A stretch of 23,110 nt of DNA, from assembly GCA_002327965.1 (NCBI GenBank), contig DCVB01000118.1:8551-31660 (forward strand). Direction: 5' to 3'. Both the position numbers and the translations under genes were made by a program. Shown one piece after another: positions 14,664 to 21,431 of this stretch. The stretch comes from Candidatus Aminicenantes bacterium UBA2199 (lineage in GTDB: Bacteria; Acidobacteriota; Aminicenantia; UBA2199). Within the stretch, counting starts at the first letter, position 1. Every line of letters starts with the position of its first letter. Below the pieces are notes generated by a model that was given only the letters and a program-made list of their open reading frames with translations, had not been told where the DNA came from and did not search any database.

Positions 14664-15425
14664 CTATTTCACGGCGACGACCAGCATCTCGAAATCCTCG
14701 GTCGCCAGCTTGTCGCCGCGGCTGAATGCGCCCTGCCTGGCGCCGAAGATGCCGATGTCCCTGAAATCCAGCGACTTCAGCAGCCAGGTGATCTCGCTGG
14801 GAACGTAGTAGCGCTCGTTGCAGGATAATTCCTTCTTGTTGCCATGATCGTCGACGAAGGTGGTGAGATTATGGTCGCGGAAGGTCATCAGGTTGAAAGA
14901 ATTGTCCTTGTACTCGGCGTTGCCTTCCTTTTTTTCAGCGGCCAGGAACTCCTTGACCGAGTGGAACAGGGGGAACAGGCCGTTAAGGGTGGTGAAAATG
15001 AACTTGCCGCCCGGCTTCAGCGCCCGGGCCGCCCCCCGGAGAATCGCATAGTTCATCTCGTCGGTCTCCATCAGCGGGAATGCCCCCTCGCAGAGCATGA
15101 TCGCCAGGTCGAACTCGGCGACAAAAGGCAGGTCGCGGGCGTCACAATTGCGGAAATCGACGCACAGGCCGGCGGCAGCCGCCTTATCCCGGGCCCGCCG
15201 CAGTTGCGATTCGGAGAGGTCAACGCCCACCACATCGTAGCCCCGCCGCGCCAGCTCGATGGCGTGGCGGCCGGTGCCGCAGCCGATGTCCAGGATCCTC
15301 GTCGCCTTGTCGCCCCCGATCTCCTTTTCGATGAAATCGCACTCGCCGACCGTCCCCCGGGTGAAACTCTCCTGGTCATACTTTTCGGCATAATCCTTGA
15401 ACAGTTCCTCATACCATTTCGTCAT
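14664..15425 (-). CDS. Class I SAM-dependent methyltransferase
   Basis: The 253-residue protein has a Rossmann-fold methyltransferase domain with motif I ILDIGCGTGRHAIELA (near residue 43), the acidic motif II end of strand 2 (VVGVDLSESQL), a motif around RNCDARDLPF, and motif IV-like DLAIMLCEGAFPL. The C-terminal part (about 150-253) is less conserved and may define the substrate, which I cannot name. ATG 15425 is preferred because GGGGGAG precedes it by five bases; ATG 15455 would overlap the previous gene. It starts 22 bases after the end of the first racemase-family gene, so the three genes are probably co-transcribed, but a shared pathway is not evident. Small-molecule methylation is the best guess. 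Confidence 0.9.
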   Translation of the reverse strand: MTKWYEELFKDYAEKYDQESFTRGTVGECDFIEKEIGGDKATRILDIGCGTGRHAIELARRGYDVVGVDLSESQLRRARDKAAAAGLCVDFRNCDARDLPFVAEFDLAIMLCEGAFPLMETDEMNYAILRGAARALKPGGKFIFTTLNGLFPLFHSVKEFLAAEKKEGNAEYKDNSFNLMTFRDHNLTTFVDDHGNKKELSCNERYYVPSEITWLLKSLDFRDIGIFGARQGAFSRGDKLATEDFEMLVVAVK

Positions 15426-15447
15426 CGACTCCCCCGGCTGCTGCTTT

Positions 15448-16155
15448 TCAGGCATCAGAGCCTGTCCCGAGTGCGAGGTCGACCGCGGCGCGGGCATGGA
15501 TGGCGGTGGTGTCGAAAAGGGGGACAGCTCCACGCTTCGGTTGAACCAGCAGCGGGATCTCGGTGCAGCCCAGGATGATCCCTTCCGCCCCCCGGCGGGC
15601 CAGGCCGTCGATCACCCGCCAGTAGGCGCCCCGGGAGGCCCGGCTGACGATACCGCGCGACAACTCGTCGATGATGACCTTGTGAACCCTTTCCCGCTCA
15701 GGTTTCTCCGGGACCAGCGCCTCGATGCCGTGCCGGTCCCGCAGCCGCCCCTTGTAGAACTCCTCCTCCATGGTGAAGCGCGTCCCCAGCAGGCCGACCT
15801 TCTTCAGCCCGGCCTTTTTGATCTCGGCGGCCGTGGCGTCGGCGATGTGCAGCAGGGGGATGGAGATCTCGCGGTCGATCTCGGCGACGAAGCGGTGCAT
15901 GGTGTTGGTGCACAGCACGAGGAAGTCGGCGCCGCCCTTCTCGATGGACCGCGAGGCGTCCAGCATGAATGCCAGCACCTGGTCCCACTCGCCGCGCTCC
16001 ATGTGCGGCTCGACCTCGCCGAAATCCACCGAGACCATGACGCTCCTGGCCGAATGGTTGCCGCCCAGCCTTTCCCTGGCCATCTCGTTGATCAGCTTGT
16101 AATAGACCAGCGACGATTCCGCCGTCATGCCGCCCAACAGTCCTATGATTCTCAT
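15448..16155 (-). CDS. Aspartate/glutamate racemase family protein, copy 1
   Basis: Cofactor-independent amino-acid racemases of this family use two Cys to exchange the alpha proton of Asp or Glu. The 235-residue product begins MRIIGLLGGMTAESSLVYY, has the first catalytic Cys82 in VLCTNTMH and the second Cys197 in ILGCTEIPLL, and the conserved LLGTRFTMEEEFYKGRL segment. Both Cys are present, so it should be active; aspartate is the usual substrate for this subgroup, giving D-aspartate, but the substrate is not proven. The ATG at 16155 follows GGAG closely; a longer frame upstream only reads into the neighbouring gene. It lies 64 bases after a paralogous gene of identical length. Confidence 0.93.
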   Translation of the reverse strand: MRIIGLLGGMTAESSLVYYKLINEMARERLGGNHSARSVMVSVDFGEVEPHMERGEWDQVLAFMLDASRSIEKGGADFLVLCTNTMHRFVAEIDREISIPLLHIADATAAEIKKAGLKKVGLLGTRFTMEEEFYKGRLRDRHGIEALVPEKPERERVHKVIIDELSRGIVSRASRGAYWRVIDGLARRGAEGIILGCTEIPLLVQPKRGAVPLFDTTAIHARAAVDLALGTGSDA

Positions 16156-16273
16156 TTCATTCTCCAGTAACTGAATTTTGTCAGCAGCCCGTACAATGCC
16201 GGCTGTTCGTGAATGGCTGTCATTTCCCGGATTTCCAGCCCAGGGCCAGGTCGACCGCGGCGCGGGCATGGAT
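15476..16273. repeat. Direct repeat in tandem racemase genes (26-bp perfect blocks)
   Basis: Bases 15476-15501 and 16248-16273 are identical over 26 bases and encode the shared C-terminal IHARAAVDL segment of the two racemase genes. Other blocks of high identity occur between the genes, for example around the shared TRFTMEEEF segment (about 15760-15790 and 16535-16565). They mark a tandem gene duplication about 770 bp in period. Confidence 0.8.
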
Positions 16274-16927
16274 CGTCGTGGTGTCGAACAGCGGCACGGC
16301 GCCCTGGTCCTGCTTGATCAGCAGCGGCAGTTCGGTGCAGCCGAGGATGATCGCCTGGGCGCCGCGGGCCACGAGGCCGTCGATGACCTTCCAGACCATC
16401 TCCTCCGCTTTGGGGTCGACGACGCCGAGGGCCAGTTCGTCGATGATGATGCGGTGGATGCGCTGGCGTTCCTCCTTTTCCGGCACCAGCGCCTCGATGC
16501 CGTGCCGCTCGCGCAGCCGTCCCTTGAAAAACTCCTCCTCCATGGTAAAACGCGTCCCCAGCAGGCCGACCCGGCGCAGCCCGACCTTGCGGATCTCCCC
16601 GGCGGTCGCGTCGACGATATGGACGATGGGAATGCCGACCCCGCGGCCGATCTCGTCGGCCAGCTTGTGGGCGGTGTTGGCGCAGAGGACCAGCAGGTCG
16701 GCGCCGCCGCGCTCGATCGCCTGCGCCGCCTGCAGCAGGATGGCCAGCACCCCGTCCCAGTCACCGCGCTCGGTCAGGGGCTGGACGTCGGCGAAATTCA
16801 CCGACACCATGACGCTGCGGGCCGAGTTGTGGCCTCCGCGCCGCGCCCGCACCAGTTCATTGACCAGCTGGTAATACACCAATGACGACTCGCAGGTGAT
16901 GCCGCCCAGAAGTCCGATGGTTTTCAT
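16220..16927 (-). CDS. Aspartate/glutamate racemase family protein, copy 2
   Basis: This 235-residue paralogue aligns with copy 1 without gaps and is roughly two thirds identical by eye. It has both catalytic Cys (VLCANTAH at residue 82 and ILGCTELPLL at 197), the N-terminal MKTIGLLGGITCESSLVYY and the shared LLGTRFTMEEEFFKGRL. Differences concentrate in the surface segments around 25-75 and 165-182. AGGAGAAGG lies just upstream of the ATG at 16927, and an extended -10 promoter at 16954-16962 precedes it, so this copy is the first gene of the tandem unit (copy 2, copy 1, methyltransferase). The differing residues next to the first Cys (Ala-Asn-Thr-Ala against Thr-Asn-Thr-Met) could alter substrate preference. 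Confidence 0.93.
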   Translation of the reverse strand: MKTIGLLGGITCESSLVYYQLVNELVRARRGGHNSARSVMVSVNFADVQPLTERGDWDGVLAILLQAAQAIERGGADLLVLCANTAHKLADEIGRGVGIPIVHIVDATAGEIRKVGLRRVGLLGTRFTMEEEFFKGRLRERHGIEALVPEKEERQRIHRIIIDELALGVVDPKAEEMVWKVIDGLVARGAQAIILGCTELPLLIKQDQGAVPLFDTTTIHARAAVDLALGWKSGK

Positions 16928-16953
16928 TCGCCTTCTCCTGAAATCGATCGGTC

Positions 16954-16962
16954 ATTATAACA
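16954..16962 (-). promoter_or_regulatory. Extended -10 promoter for the racemase-methyltransferase unit
   Basis: The minus strand reads TGtTATAAT (16962-16954), a perfect -10 box with the extended TG dinucleotide. No good -35 is present at the usual distance, as expected for an extended -10 promoter. The predicted start is near 16947, about 20 bases before the ATG. Confidence 0.6.
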
Positions 16963-17018
16963 GGAAACGGGCAATGCCGCCCCCGGTCACGGGAACCGGG
17001 TTCCCTTCCGGCGGTCGC

Positions 17019-17384
17019 CTACGGCCGCGTCGCCTTGCGCCGGGCCTTGAGCAGGGCGACCAGGCTGAGCAGCGGGGACAATACCAGCAGCAGTGAATAG
17101 ACGACGGTCCCCTTCTCCTCAGGGCTCGGGAACCGGCCCGCGATCGCCCAGACGGCCAGGACGAGCAGCGCCAGGTTGCCGATCGCCAGCGCCGCTCCCG
17201 CGACGGGCCCTCTCGCCGACCGCATGAGTACGAGCGAACTGCCAAGCGGCACCAGCAGCGCCAGCAGCATCAGCACCACGAAGGGAACCCCCGCGGGCGG
17301 GCCGTCGACGAGGAGAACCAGCGCGGTGAACACGAACAGCGCCATGTTGCACAGCATGGCGAGCGTTTTCATGATCAAGCTCAT
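17019..17384 (-). CDS. Four-helix membrane protein, hypothetical (121 aa)
   Basis: I recognise no family. The protein consists of four hydrophobic helices (about residues 7-26, 33-53, 61-82 and 93-112) joined by short loops, with a basic C-terminal tail KARRKATRP likely in the cytoplasm. The ATG at 17384 has GGGAGG just upstream and overlaps the stop codon of the preceding small membrane-protein gene by four bases (ATGA), indicating translational coupling and perhaps a complex of the two proteins. There are no conserved charged residues in the helices that would suggest a transporter. Confidence 0.78.
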   Translation of the reverse strand: MSLIMKTLAMLCNMALFVFTALVLLVDGPPAGVPFVVLMLLALLVPLGSSLVLMRSARGPVAGAALAIGNLALLVLAVWAIAGRFPSPEEKGTVVYSLLLVLSPLLSLVALLKARRKATRP

Positions 17385-17635
17385 TTTTCCTCCCGGATCA
17401 CTTCATGTTTCTTTTCTTTGTCGCCACCGCCGCGAAGCACCCGCAGCAGCGTCGCCAGGATGAAGACCTGGAAGGCCACGACCGCGGCGAAGCAGACGCG
17501 CAGGATGTTCCATTCCAGGCGCAGGTCACCCTCGCTGTGGTAGATATCGGTCAGCGCCAGGTGACTGACGAAAACCGCGATCAGGGTGAAGATCCCCATG
17601 ATGAAGGCGATGGCCGCCTGTTGACCGGTCTTCAT
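17381..17635 (-). CDS. Two-helix membrane protein, hypothetical (84 aa)
   Basis: No family is recognised. Two hydrophobic helices (QQAAIAFIMGIFTLIAVFVSHLAL and ILRVCFAAVVAFQVFILATLL) flank a short polar loop containing DIYHSEGDLRLEWN, and a charged cytoplasmic tail follows (GGGDKEKKHEVIREEK). I chose ATG 17635 because AAGGAGGTGAGC ends directly before it; a GTG two codons upstream lies within the ribosome binding site. Its stop overlaps the next start (ATGA). It begins 46 bases after the PDZ-protein gene with no visible promoter in between, so all three may form one operon. Confidence 0.76.
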   Translation of the reverse strand: MKTGQQAAIAFIMGIFTLIAVFVSHLALTDIYHSEGDLRLEWNILRVCFAAVVAFQVFILATLLRVLRGGGDKEKKHEVIREEK

Positions 17636-17681
17636 GCTCACCTCCTTGAACTGAAACTGTCGGTCCGGGCCGCCACCGGCG

Positions 17682-18674
17682 TCATCCGGCCGGCTGCCTG
17701 GCCTCCACCTCCACCGTCAGTGTTTCCCAGGGGGCCGGCTCGGGGAAACGGTCTGGCGGCTTTAGGCGCCGCAGCACGAGGAGCGACGCTTTGCTCCCTG
17801 GCGGAATGTCCTCCAACAGCAGGGAGAAGTGGGAGAAGTTCTTTACCGCGACGCCGTTCACCTCGAGAATCGCGTCCAGCGGGCGGATGCCGGCATGGTC
17901 GCCGGGGCCGCCGAAAGCCACCATCGTGATCAGAACGCCGCCGTCAATGGCCCTGCCCATGTCCGCGGCCTGGGCCGGGGTCACGTTCTCCCACATCAGC
18001 CCGAAGCGGGAGAATTCCAGCGCCAGGTCCCGCCGGCGCGCGGCCGAGGCCACGGCGCTGATGAAGGCGCGGGCCGAATCCTCCAGGCTGAAGAAAAAGG
18101 TGTAGGGGGTGCCGGCCAGGACGCTGACGATCCATTGCCTCCCCTCGGGGGCCTTGGGAAATCGTTCGCGTGGCCGCTGCAGGAAATGCAGGCTGAGGCC
18201 GCGGACGGCGTCAAGGGCGATGGTGGTATAGGACTGGCCGCGATACTGGTTCAGGTAACCGGTCTGCCATTCGGCCGCGATGCGCAGGTCGTCGGCCTTT
18301 TCGGGCCGGTCGGGGTATTCCCTGCGCTTCTTCGCTTTGCCGGCGCGGAGTTGCGCCTTTCTGGCGAAGAAAACGGTGGTGCTGAACTTGGCATCCAGGT
18401 AGGCCGTCCGCTCGTCGACCAGCCTCTTGAAAACGGCGTCGATCTCCACCGGGGACAGGTCGGTCCGGGGAACGATCCAGAACCATTGGCTGCCGCCGCT
18501 GGGCGGCCAGATGCCTTTTGTTTCTTCGACCTGCGCCGGGCAGACAACGGCCCACAGCCACAGGCATATCCAGGCGACAATGACCCGTCGCCGGGGCTTG
18601 CCGCTGCCTTGCCGGTTCCTGGCGTTTTCTACGGCCGGGAGCCGGGATTTTTCGGCTGTTGCTCGCTTCATCAT
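17682..18674 (-). CDS. Exported PDZ-domain protein (330 aa)
   Basis: The protein has a long basic N-terminal region (about 30 residues), one hydrophobic segment (VIVAWICLWLWAVVC, residues 31-45) that may be a signal peptide or an anchor, an uncharacterised central region of about 190 residues, and a PDZ domain at about 240-308. The PDZ is recognisable from GGVLITMVAFGGPGDHAGIRPLDAILEVNGVAVKNF, which follows the usual GxxV...PA..AGl..GD.I..vNG pattern. There is no protease domain, so it may be a scaffold or adaptor in the periplasm. The start is MM at 18674, without Shine-Dalgarno, but with an extended -10 box whose predicted transcription start coincides with the first ATG; ATG codons further in would delete part of the signal. 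Two small membrane-protein genes follow. Confidence 0.78.
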   Translation of the reverse strand: MMKRATAEKSRLPAVENARNRQGSGKPRRRVIVAWICLWLWAVVCPAQVEETKGIWPPSGGSQWFWIVPRTDLSPVEIDAVFKRLVDERTAYLDAKFSTTVFFARKAQLRAGKAKKRREYPDRPEKADDLRIAAEWQTGYLNQYRGQSYTTIALDAVRGLSLHFLQRPRERFPKAPEGRQWIVSVLAGTPYTFFFSLEDSARAFISAVASAARRRDLALEFSRFGLMWENVTPAQAADMGRAIDGGVLITMVAFGGPGDHAGIRPLDAILEVNGVAVKNFSHFSLLLEDIPPGSKASLLVLRRLKPPDRFPEPAPWETLTVEVEARQPAG

Positions 18675-18680
18675 GCCGAC

Positions 18681-18689
18681 ATTATAGCA
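18681..18689 (-). promoter_or_regulatory. Extended -10 promoter at the PDZ gene, placing +1 at the start codon
   Basis: The minus strand carries TGcTATAAT (18689-18681), with six bases between the box and the ATG at 18674. The usual spacing puts the first transcribed base on the A of the ATG or within a base of it. Confidence 0.62.
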
Positions 18690-18805
18690 AATTCATGTCC
18701 CGCGGTCCCACCCTGCTTCACCTCCAGGGCATGCCCAAGGCGGGGATCTCTCCGCGCAATGCCGGGATGGCCGGTGCGGGGATTGCGGTACCGCAGAGGA
18801 TCTCG

Positions 18806-19594
18806 TTACCAGCAGGGGGAGTCGAACGCCTCCTGGTGCATGTCGAGGTGGCGCCAGCTCCAGGTCAGATTGAAGTTCTTATTGGTCACCTCGGGCGCCT
18901 CCTCGGTCAGCGTGATGAAATGGAACGCCGGGTCGACCGAGTTGAAGCACAGGTGGAACTTGGCGGGGTCGGTGGGGTGGACCGGCTCCACAACCACGCG
19001 GTAGGATCCGGGGGCGTTGAACACGACCAGCGAATAGTGGCAGATGCCGTCGCGGTTGATAACGGCGGTACAGGTGCTGACCGTGCGGGTGCCGCTGATG
19101 AGCTTGAACTTCAGTTGCAGCCCCGCCAGCCAGTCGACGTGCGCGCCGCCGGCGATCGCACGGCCTGTCACCTTGTAGGGCTTGCGCTCCATGCGCACCT
19201 GGGGCAGGCAGGTCAGGTCGAAGACGGCACGGTTGGAAAGGAGGGAGTTTGGGGCGAGGATCTCCAGTTGCTGCCAGTAATCGGGATAGCTGCCCATGGC
19301 CCCTTTTCCGCCCAAAGTCCACTCGGTCTTCACTACCTTCGTTCCCGCTCCGGCGAAGTCAAGACTGAAGGTCTTGGCCGTGGCTCCGTCGCTGCGGCGC
19401 CAGGTATAGCGAACCGTGCCGGCGCGGTTGACGGTGATGCGGCCGGTGAAGACGAACTTGTGGGGGCAAAAGCCGCGGAATTCCCGCTCAGAGACGGTGA
19501 GCGAAACGCCAGTCACCCTGAAGGCTTCGATGGCAAAGGCCGCCGAAGCCAGGACGAAGAATATCACGATGAAAACAGCCATTCTGATTCGCAT
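18806..19594 (-). CDS. Secreted Ig-like-domain protein, hypothetical (262 aa)
   Basis: A signal peptide (MRIRMAVFIVIFFVLASAAFA) precedes two beta-rich domains of about 115 residues each. The first has the sequence pattern of bacterial Ig-like repeats: FRVTGVSLTVSEREFRGFCP, GRITVNRAGTVRYTWRRSDGATAKT, and a following TEWTLGG strand. The second, after RKPYKVTGRAI, ends in a Trp-rich tail (NLTWSWRHLD). Cys residues in both halves suggest disulfides. It is probably periplasmic or surface-exposed; binding partners are unknown. I chose ATG 19594 because GGAGG lies seven bases upstream and the signal sequence follows immediately; a longer frame to 19675 has no such support. A GGGCGG/CCGCCC hairpin (19615-19630) lies just before the ribosome binding site. 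Confidence 0.83.
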   Translation of the reverse strand: MRIRMAVFIVIFFVLASAAFAIEAFRVTGVSLTVSEREFRGFCPHKFVFTGRITVNRAGTVRYTWRRSDGATAKTFSLDFAGAGTKVVKTEWTLGGKGAMGSYPDYWQQLEILAPNSLLSNRAVFDLTCLPQVRMERKPYKVTGRAIAGGAHVDWLAGLQLKFKLISGTRTVSTCTAVINRDGICHYSLVVFNAPGSYRVVVEPVHPTDPAKFHLCFNSVDPAFHFITLTEEAPEVTNKNFNLTWSWRHLDMHQEAFDSPCW

Positions 19595-19614
19595 GAGCAC
19601 CTCCATTGTTCCGC

Positions 19615-19630
19615 GGGCGGATCCCCGCCC
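19615..19630. repeat. GC-rich hairpin upstream of the Ig-like gene
   Basis: GGGCGG (19615-19620) and CCGCCC (19625-19630) form a 6-bp stem with a 4-base loop, ending about ten bases before the GGAGG of the downstream gene on the minus strand. It could influence translation but has no T-run, so it is not a terminator. Confidence 0.4.
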
Positions 19631-19781
19631 ATTCGGTCCGGCTAATAAATGGAAGCCGGGCGCACAATATCTCAAAAAAAACGTCTCCCCGCCGCTTCCA
19701 GTTCGAACGCAAATGCCCTCCGGCTGACATTTCCTTTCGCGAAATTGCCGTCAACATGCCCCAAGCCGACACTGCGGCATC

Positions 19782-20726
19782 TTATGTTTCCGGCGCCCGA
19801 TTTTTGTCGCGCACGGGAACGGTCATGTTGCCGAGGTCGATGCGGCCGGCCGAAAACAAAAACCAATCCCCGCGGCGGTTGCGCCGCGCCTCGATCAGCC
19901 GACCGAAGGTCTCGCTGTCGGTGCGCAACACTTCCAGTTCCGTGCGCTCGGCCGGCGGCACGTCGGCGGCGACGCGGATAGAGCGGACGGGGATCATCTG
20001 TTCAGGCTTCTCGTAGAAGCCCATTGCCCCGCCGCCGCGGGGCAGCGAAGAGAGCATCTCCATCCCCTGGACCACGCGGCCCAGCAGGGTGATGTTGCGG
20101 TCGAGGTGGCGCGGCGCCTGGCCGATCACCACGTAGAGTTGGGTGCCGCCGCCGCTGTCGCTGGCGTTGCCGCGGGCGGCGCCGACCATGCCGTAGCCGT
20201 GGGCCAGCCACATTTTGCCCGCCTTGCGATCGCGGGCGACCGGAAAACCGCCGCTGAAACCGACTTCAGACGCGTAAACATCGCCGTCGGGGAGGGGCGT
20301 AAAGGGGATGCTTTCGTCAAACGGACGCTCGAACTCGGCCGGCAGCGTCGGCCTGGCCTTGCGGATACTGCGCGCCTTCACCGGGTTCTCATCTTCGGGA
20401 TCGCCCCACTGTACGACGTAGTTGTCCTGGACACGGATGATGGCCAGGCCGTCATAGTATTTCTCGCGCGCCAGGGCCTTGACGTTGGCCGCATGCTGCG
20501 GCGCGAAGACCGGCGCCAGCTCGATGACCACCCTGCCACCGGCCAATTCAAGATAAAGGGTGTTCTCGGGATCGAGGGGCCGCCACTCATCCGCCCTGGC
20601 CGCGGCCAGTATCTCAGCTGCGGTCAGGGCCTTGCCCGCGGGGACGGGCGCATTTTGAGCGGGCATGGCGGCCGCTGCCAGCCAAAAAACCGTAAAAACA
20701 AAAACAAGCCGTTTTTTCGTTTGCAT
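19782..20726 (-). CDS. Exported cyclophilin-type peptidylprolyl isomerase
   Basis: Cyclophilins catalyse cis-trans isomerisation of prolyl bonds to help folding, here outside the cytoplasm. The 314-residue product has a signal peptide (MQTKKRLVFVFTVFWLAAAAMPAQ), a start of the fold at about residue 56 (NTLYLELAGGRVVIELAPVFAP), and the core KYYDGLAIIRVQDNYVVQWGDP (residues 89-110). Arg98 and Gln106 of the catalytic FHR...Q.GD motif are kept, while the Phe-His before the Arg are both Ile. The later segments LAHGYGMVGAARGNASDSGGGTQLYVV and LDRNITLLGRVVQGMEML match the MANxxpNSngSQFFI and FGxVxeGmdv parts. The C-terminal 70 residues are not conserved. ATG 20726 has GGGAGG nine bases upstream. Substitutions leave activity plausible but not certain. 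Confidence 0.88.
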   Translation of the reverse strand: MQTKKRLVFVFTVFWLAAAAMPAQNAPVPAGKALTAAEILAAARADEWRPLDPENTLYLELAGGRVVIELAPVFAPQHAANVKALAREKYYDGLAIIRVQDNYVVQWGDPEDENPVKARSIRKARPTLPAEFERPFDESIPFTPLPDGDVYASEVGFSGGFPVARDRKAGKMWLAHGYGMVGAARGNASDSGGGTQLYVVIGQAPRHLDRNITLLGRVVQGMEMLSSLPRGGGAMGFYEKPEQMIPVRSIRVAADVPPAERTELEVLRTDSETFGRLIEARRNRRGDWFLFSAGRIDLGNMTVPVRDKNRAPET

Positions 20727-20828
20727 CAACGCGTCCTCCCGGGAAAGATCCCATTCCGGCAATGATTCGCTGTCATGACGAATGCCACAGGCAGGGACCA
20801 CCCTCGGTGCTCGAGCCCCCACGGGCGG

Positions 20829-21341
20829 TCAAGTGACCTTCAGGGTGGTGGCGATGTCGCTGGCCCAGGCCTCGATGACCGGCCAGTCACGGAAATCGCC
20901 GAACTCCGCCTTGACTTTCTTCATGATCCACTTCTCGAAAAAGCTCGCCTTGCCTTCGTCGAAGGCGCCGCGGAAGACCGCGATCCCCCTGGGCTTGACG
21001 CGATCGGCGAAAGGCCGCAGCCCCTTGGGGAACGTCCAGCCCTGCAGCAGCGTGTTCAGGTCGCCGGAACCGGTGGGTCCGCTGGAAAAAAGCCACACCG
21101 GCCGCCGCGCCAGCTCGGCCTCGTGGGCTTTCAGGTACTTCGCCGCCGGCCGCCGCCACATGCCGGCGTAAATCCCGCTGCCCAGCACGACGGCCCGGTA
21201 GTCGGCCGGGCTCTTGGCCGTCCCGGCGGGAGATACGTCCACGGCGAATCCCGCGTCGCGGATGATCTTGCCGATGCGCTCGGCGATCTCTGCCGTCATG
21301 CCGTGCTTGCTGCCGTACGCCACCAATATCTTGTCGCTCAT
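20829..21341 (-). CDS. Flavodoxin-domain protein
   Basis: The 170-residue protein is of the flavodoxin-like group that includes menaquinone-dependent protoporphyrinogen oxidase HemG. It begins MSDKILVAYGSKHGMTAEIAERIG, where the YGSKHGMT loop (9-16) binds the FMN phosphate; the AVVLGSGIYAGMWRRPAAKYL segment and WLFSSGPTG match the family, as does FRGAFDEGK. It therefore most likely carries FMN and transfers electrons in the cytoplasm; HemG activity is not established, and the motif for membrane association is absent. ATG 21341 is supported by GGGAGG six bases upstream. It follows the SagB-type gene in the same direction by 90 bases, so both may serve a common redox role. Confidence 0.87.
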   Translation of the reverse strand: MSDKILVAYGSKHGMTAEIAERIGKIIRDAGFAVDVSPAGTAKSPADYRAVVLGSGIYAGMWRRPAAKYLKAHEAELARRPVWLFSSGPTGSGDLNTLLQGWTFPKGLRPFADRVKPRGIAVFRGAFDEGKASFFEKWIMKKVKAEFGDFRDWPVIEAWASDIATTLKVT

Positions 21342-21367
21342 GCTTCCTCCCGTTCGCGATATTTCAT

Positions 21368-21387
21368 CCCGGCCGGCAATGGCCGGG
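21368..21387. repeat. Perfect 7-bp GC hairpin upstream of the flavodoxin gene
   Basis: CCCGGCC (21368-21374) pairs with GGCCGGG (21381-21387) around a 6-base loop, about 27 bases upstream of the flavodoxin start codon. No T-run follows on either strand, so it does not qualify as a standard terminator for the upstream SagB gene. Confidence 0.4.
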
Positions 21388-21431
21388 CAAACCGTCACCC
21401 CACATACTCGGCGCCAGATCCCGCTTCGACC

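Noticed and set aside
18784..18795. Perfect 12-bp palindrome TGCGGTACCGCA after the Ig-like gene
   Set aside because: No loop, no T-run, single copy; it could be an operator but nothing nearby supports that.
19672..19720. T-run on the minus strand downstream of the cyclophilin gene as a terminator
   Set aside because: Eight T follow a GC-rich stretch but no complementary stem precedes them.
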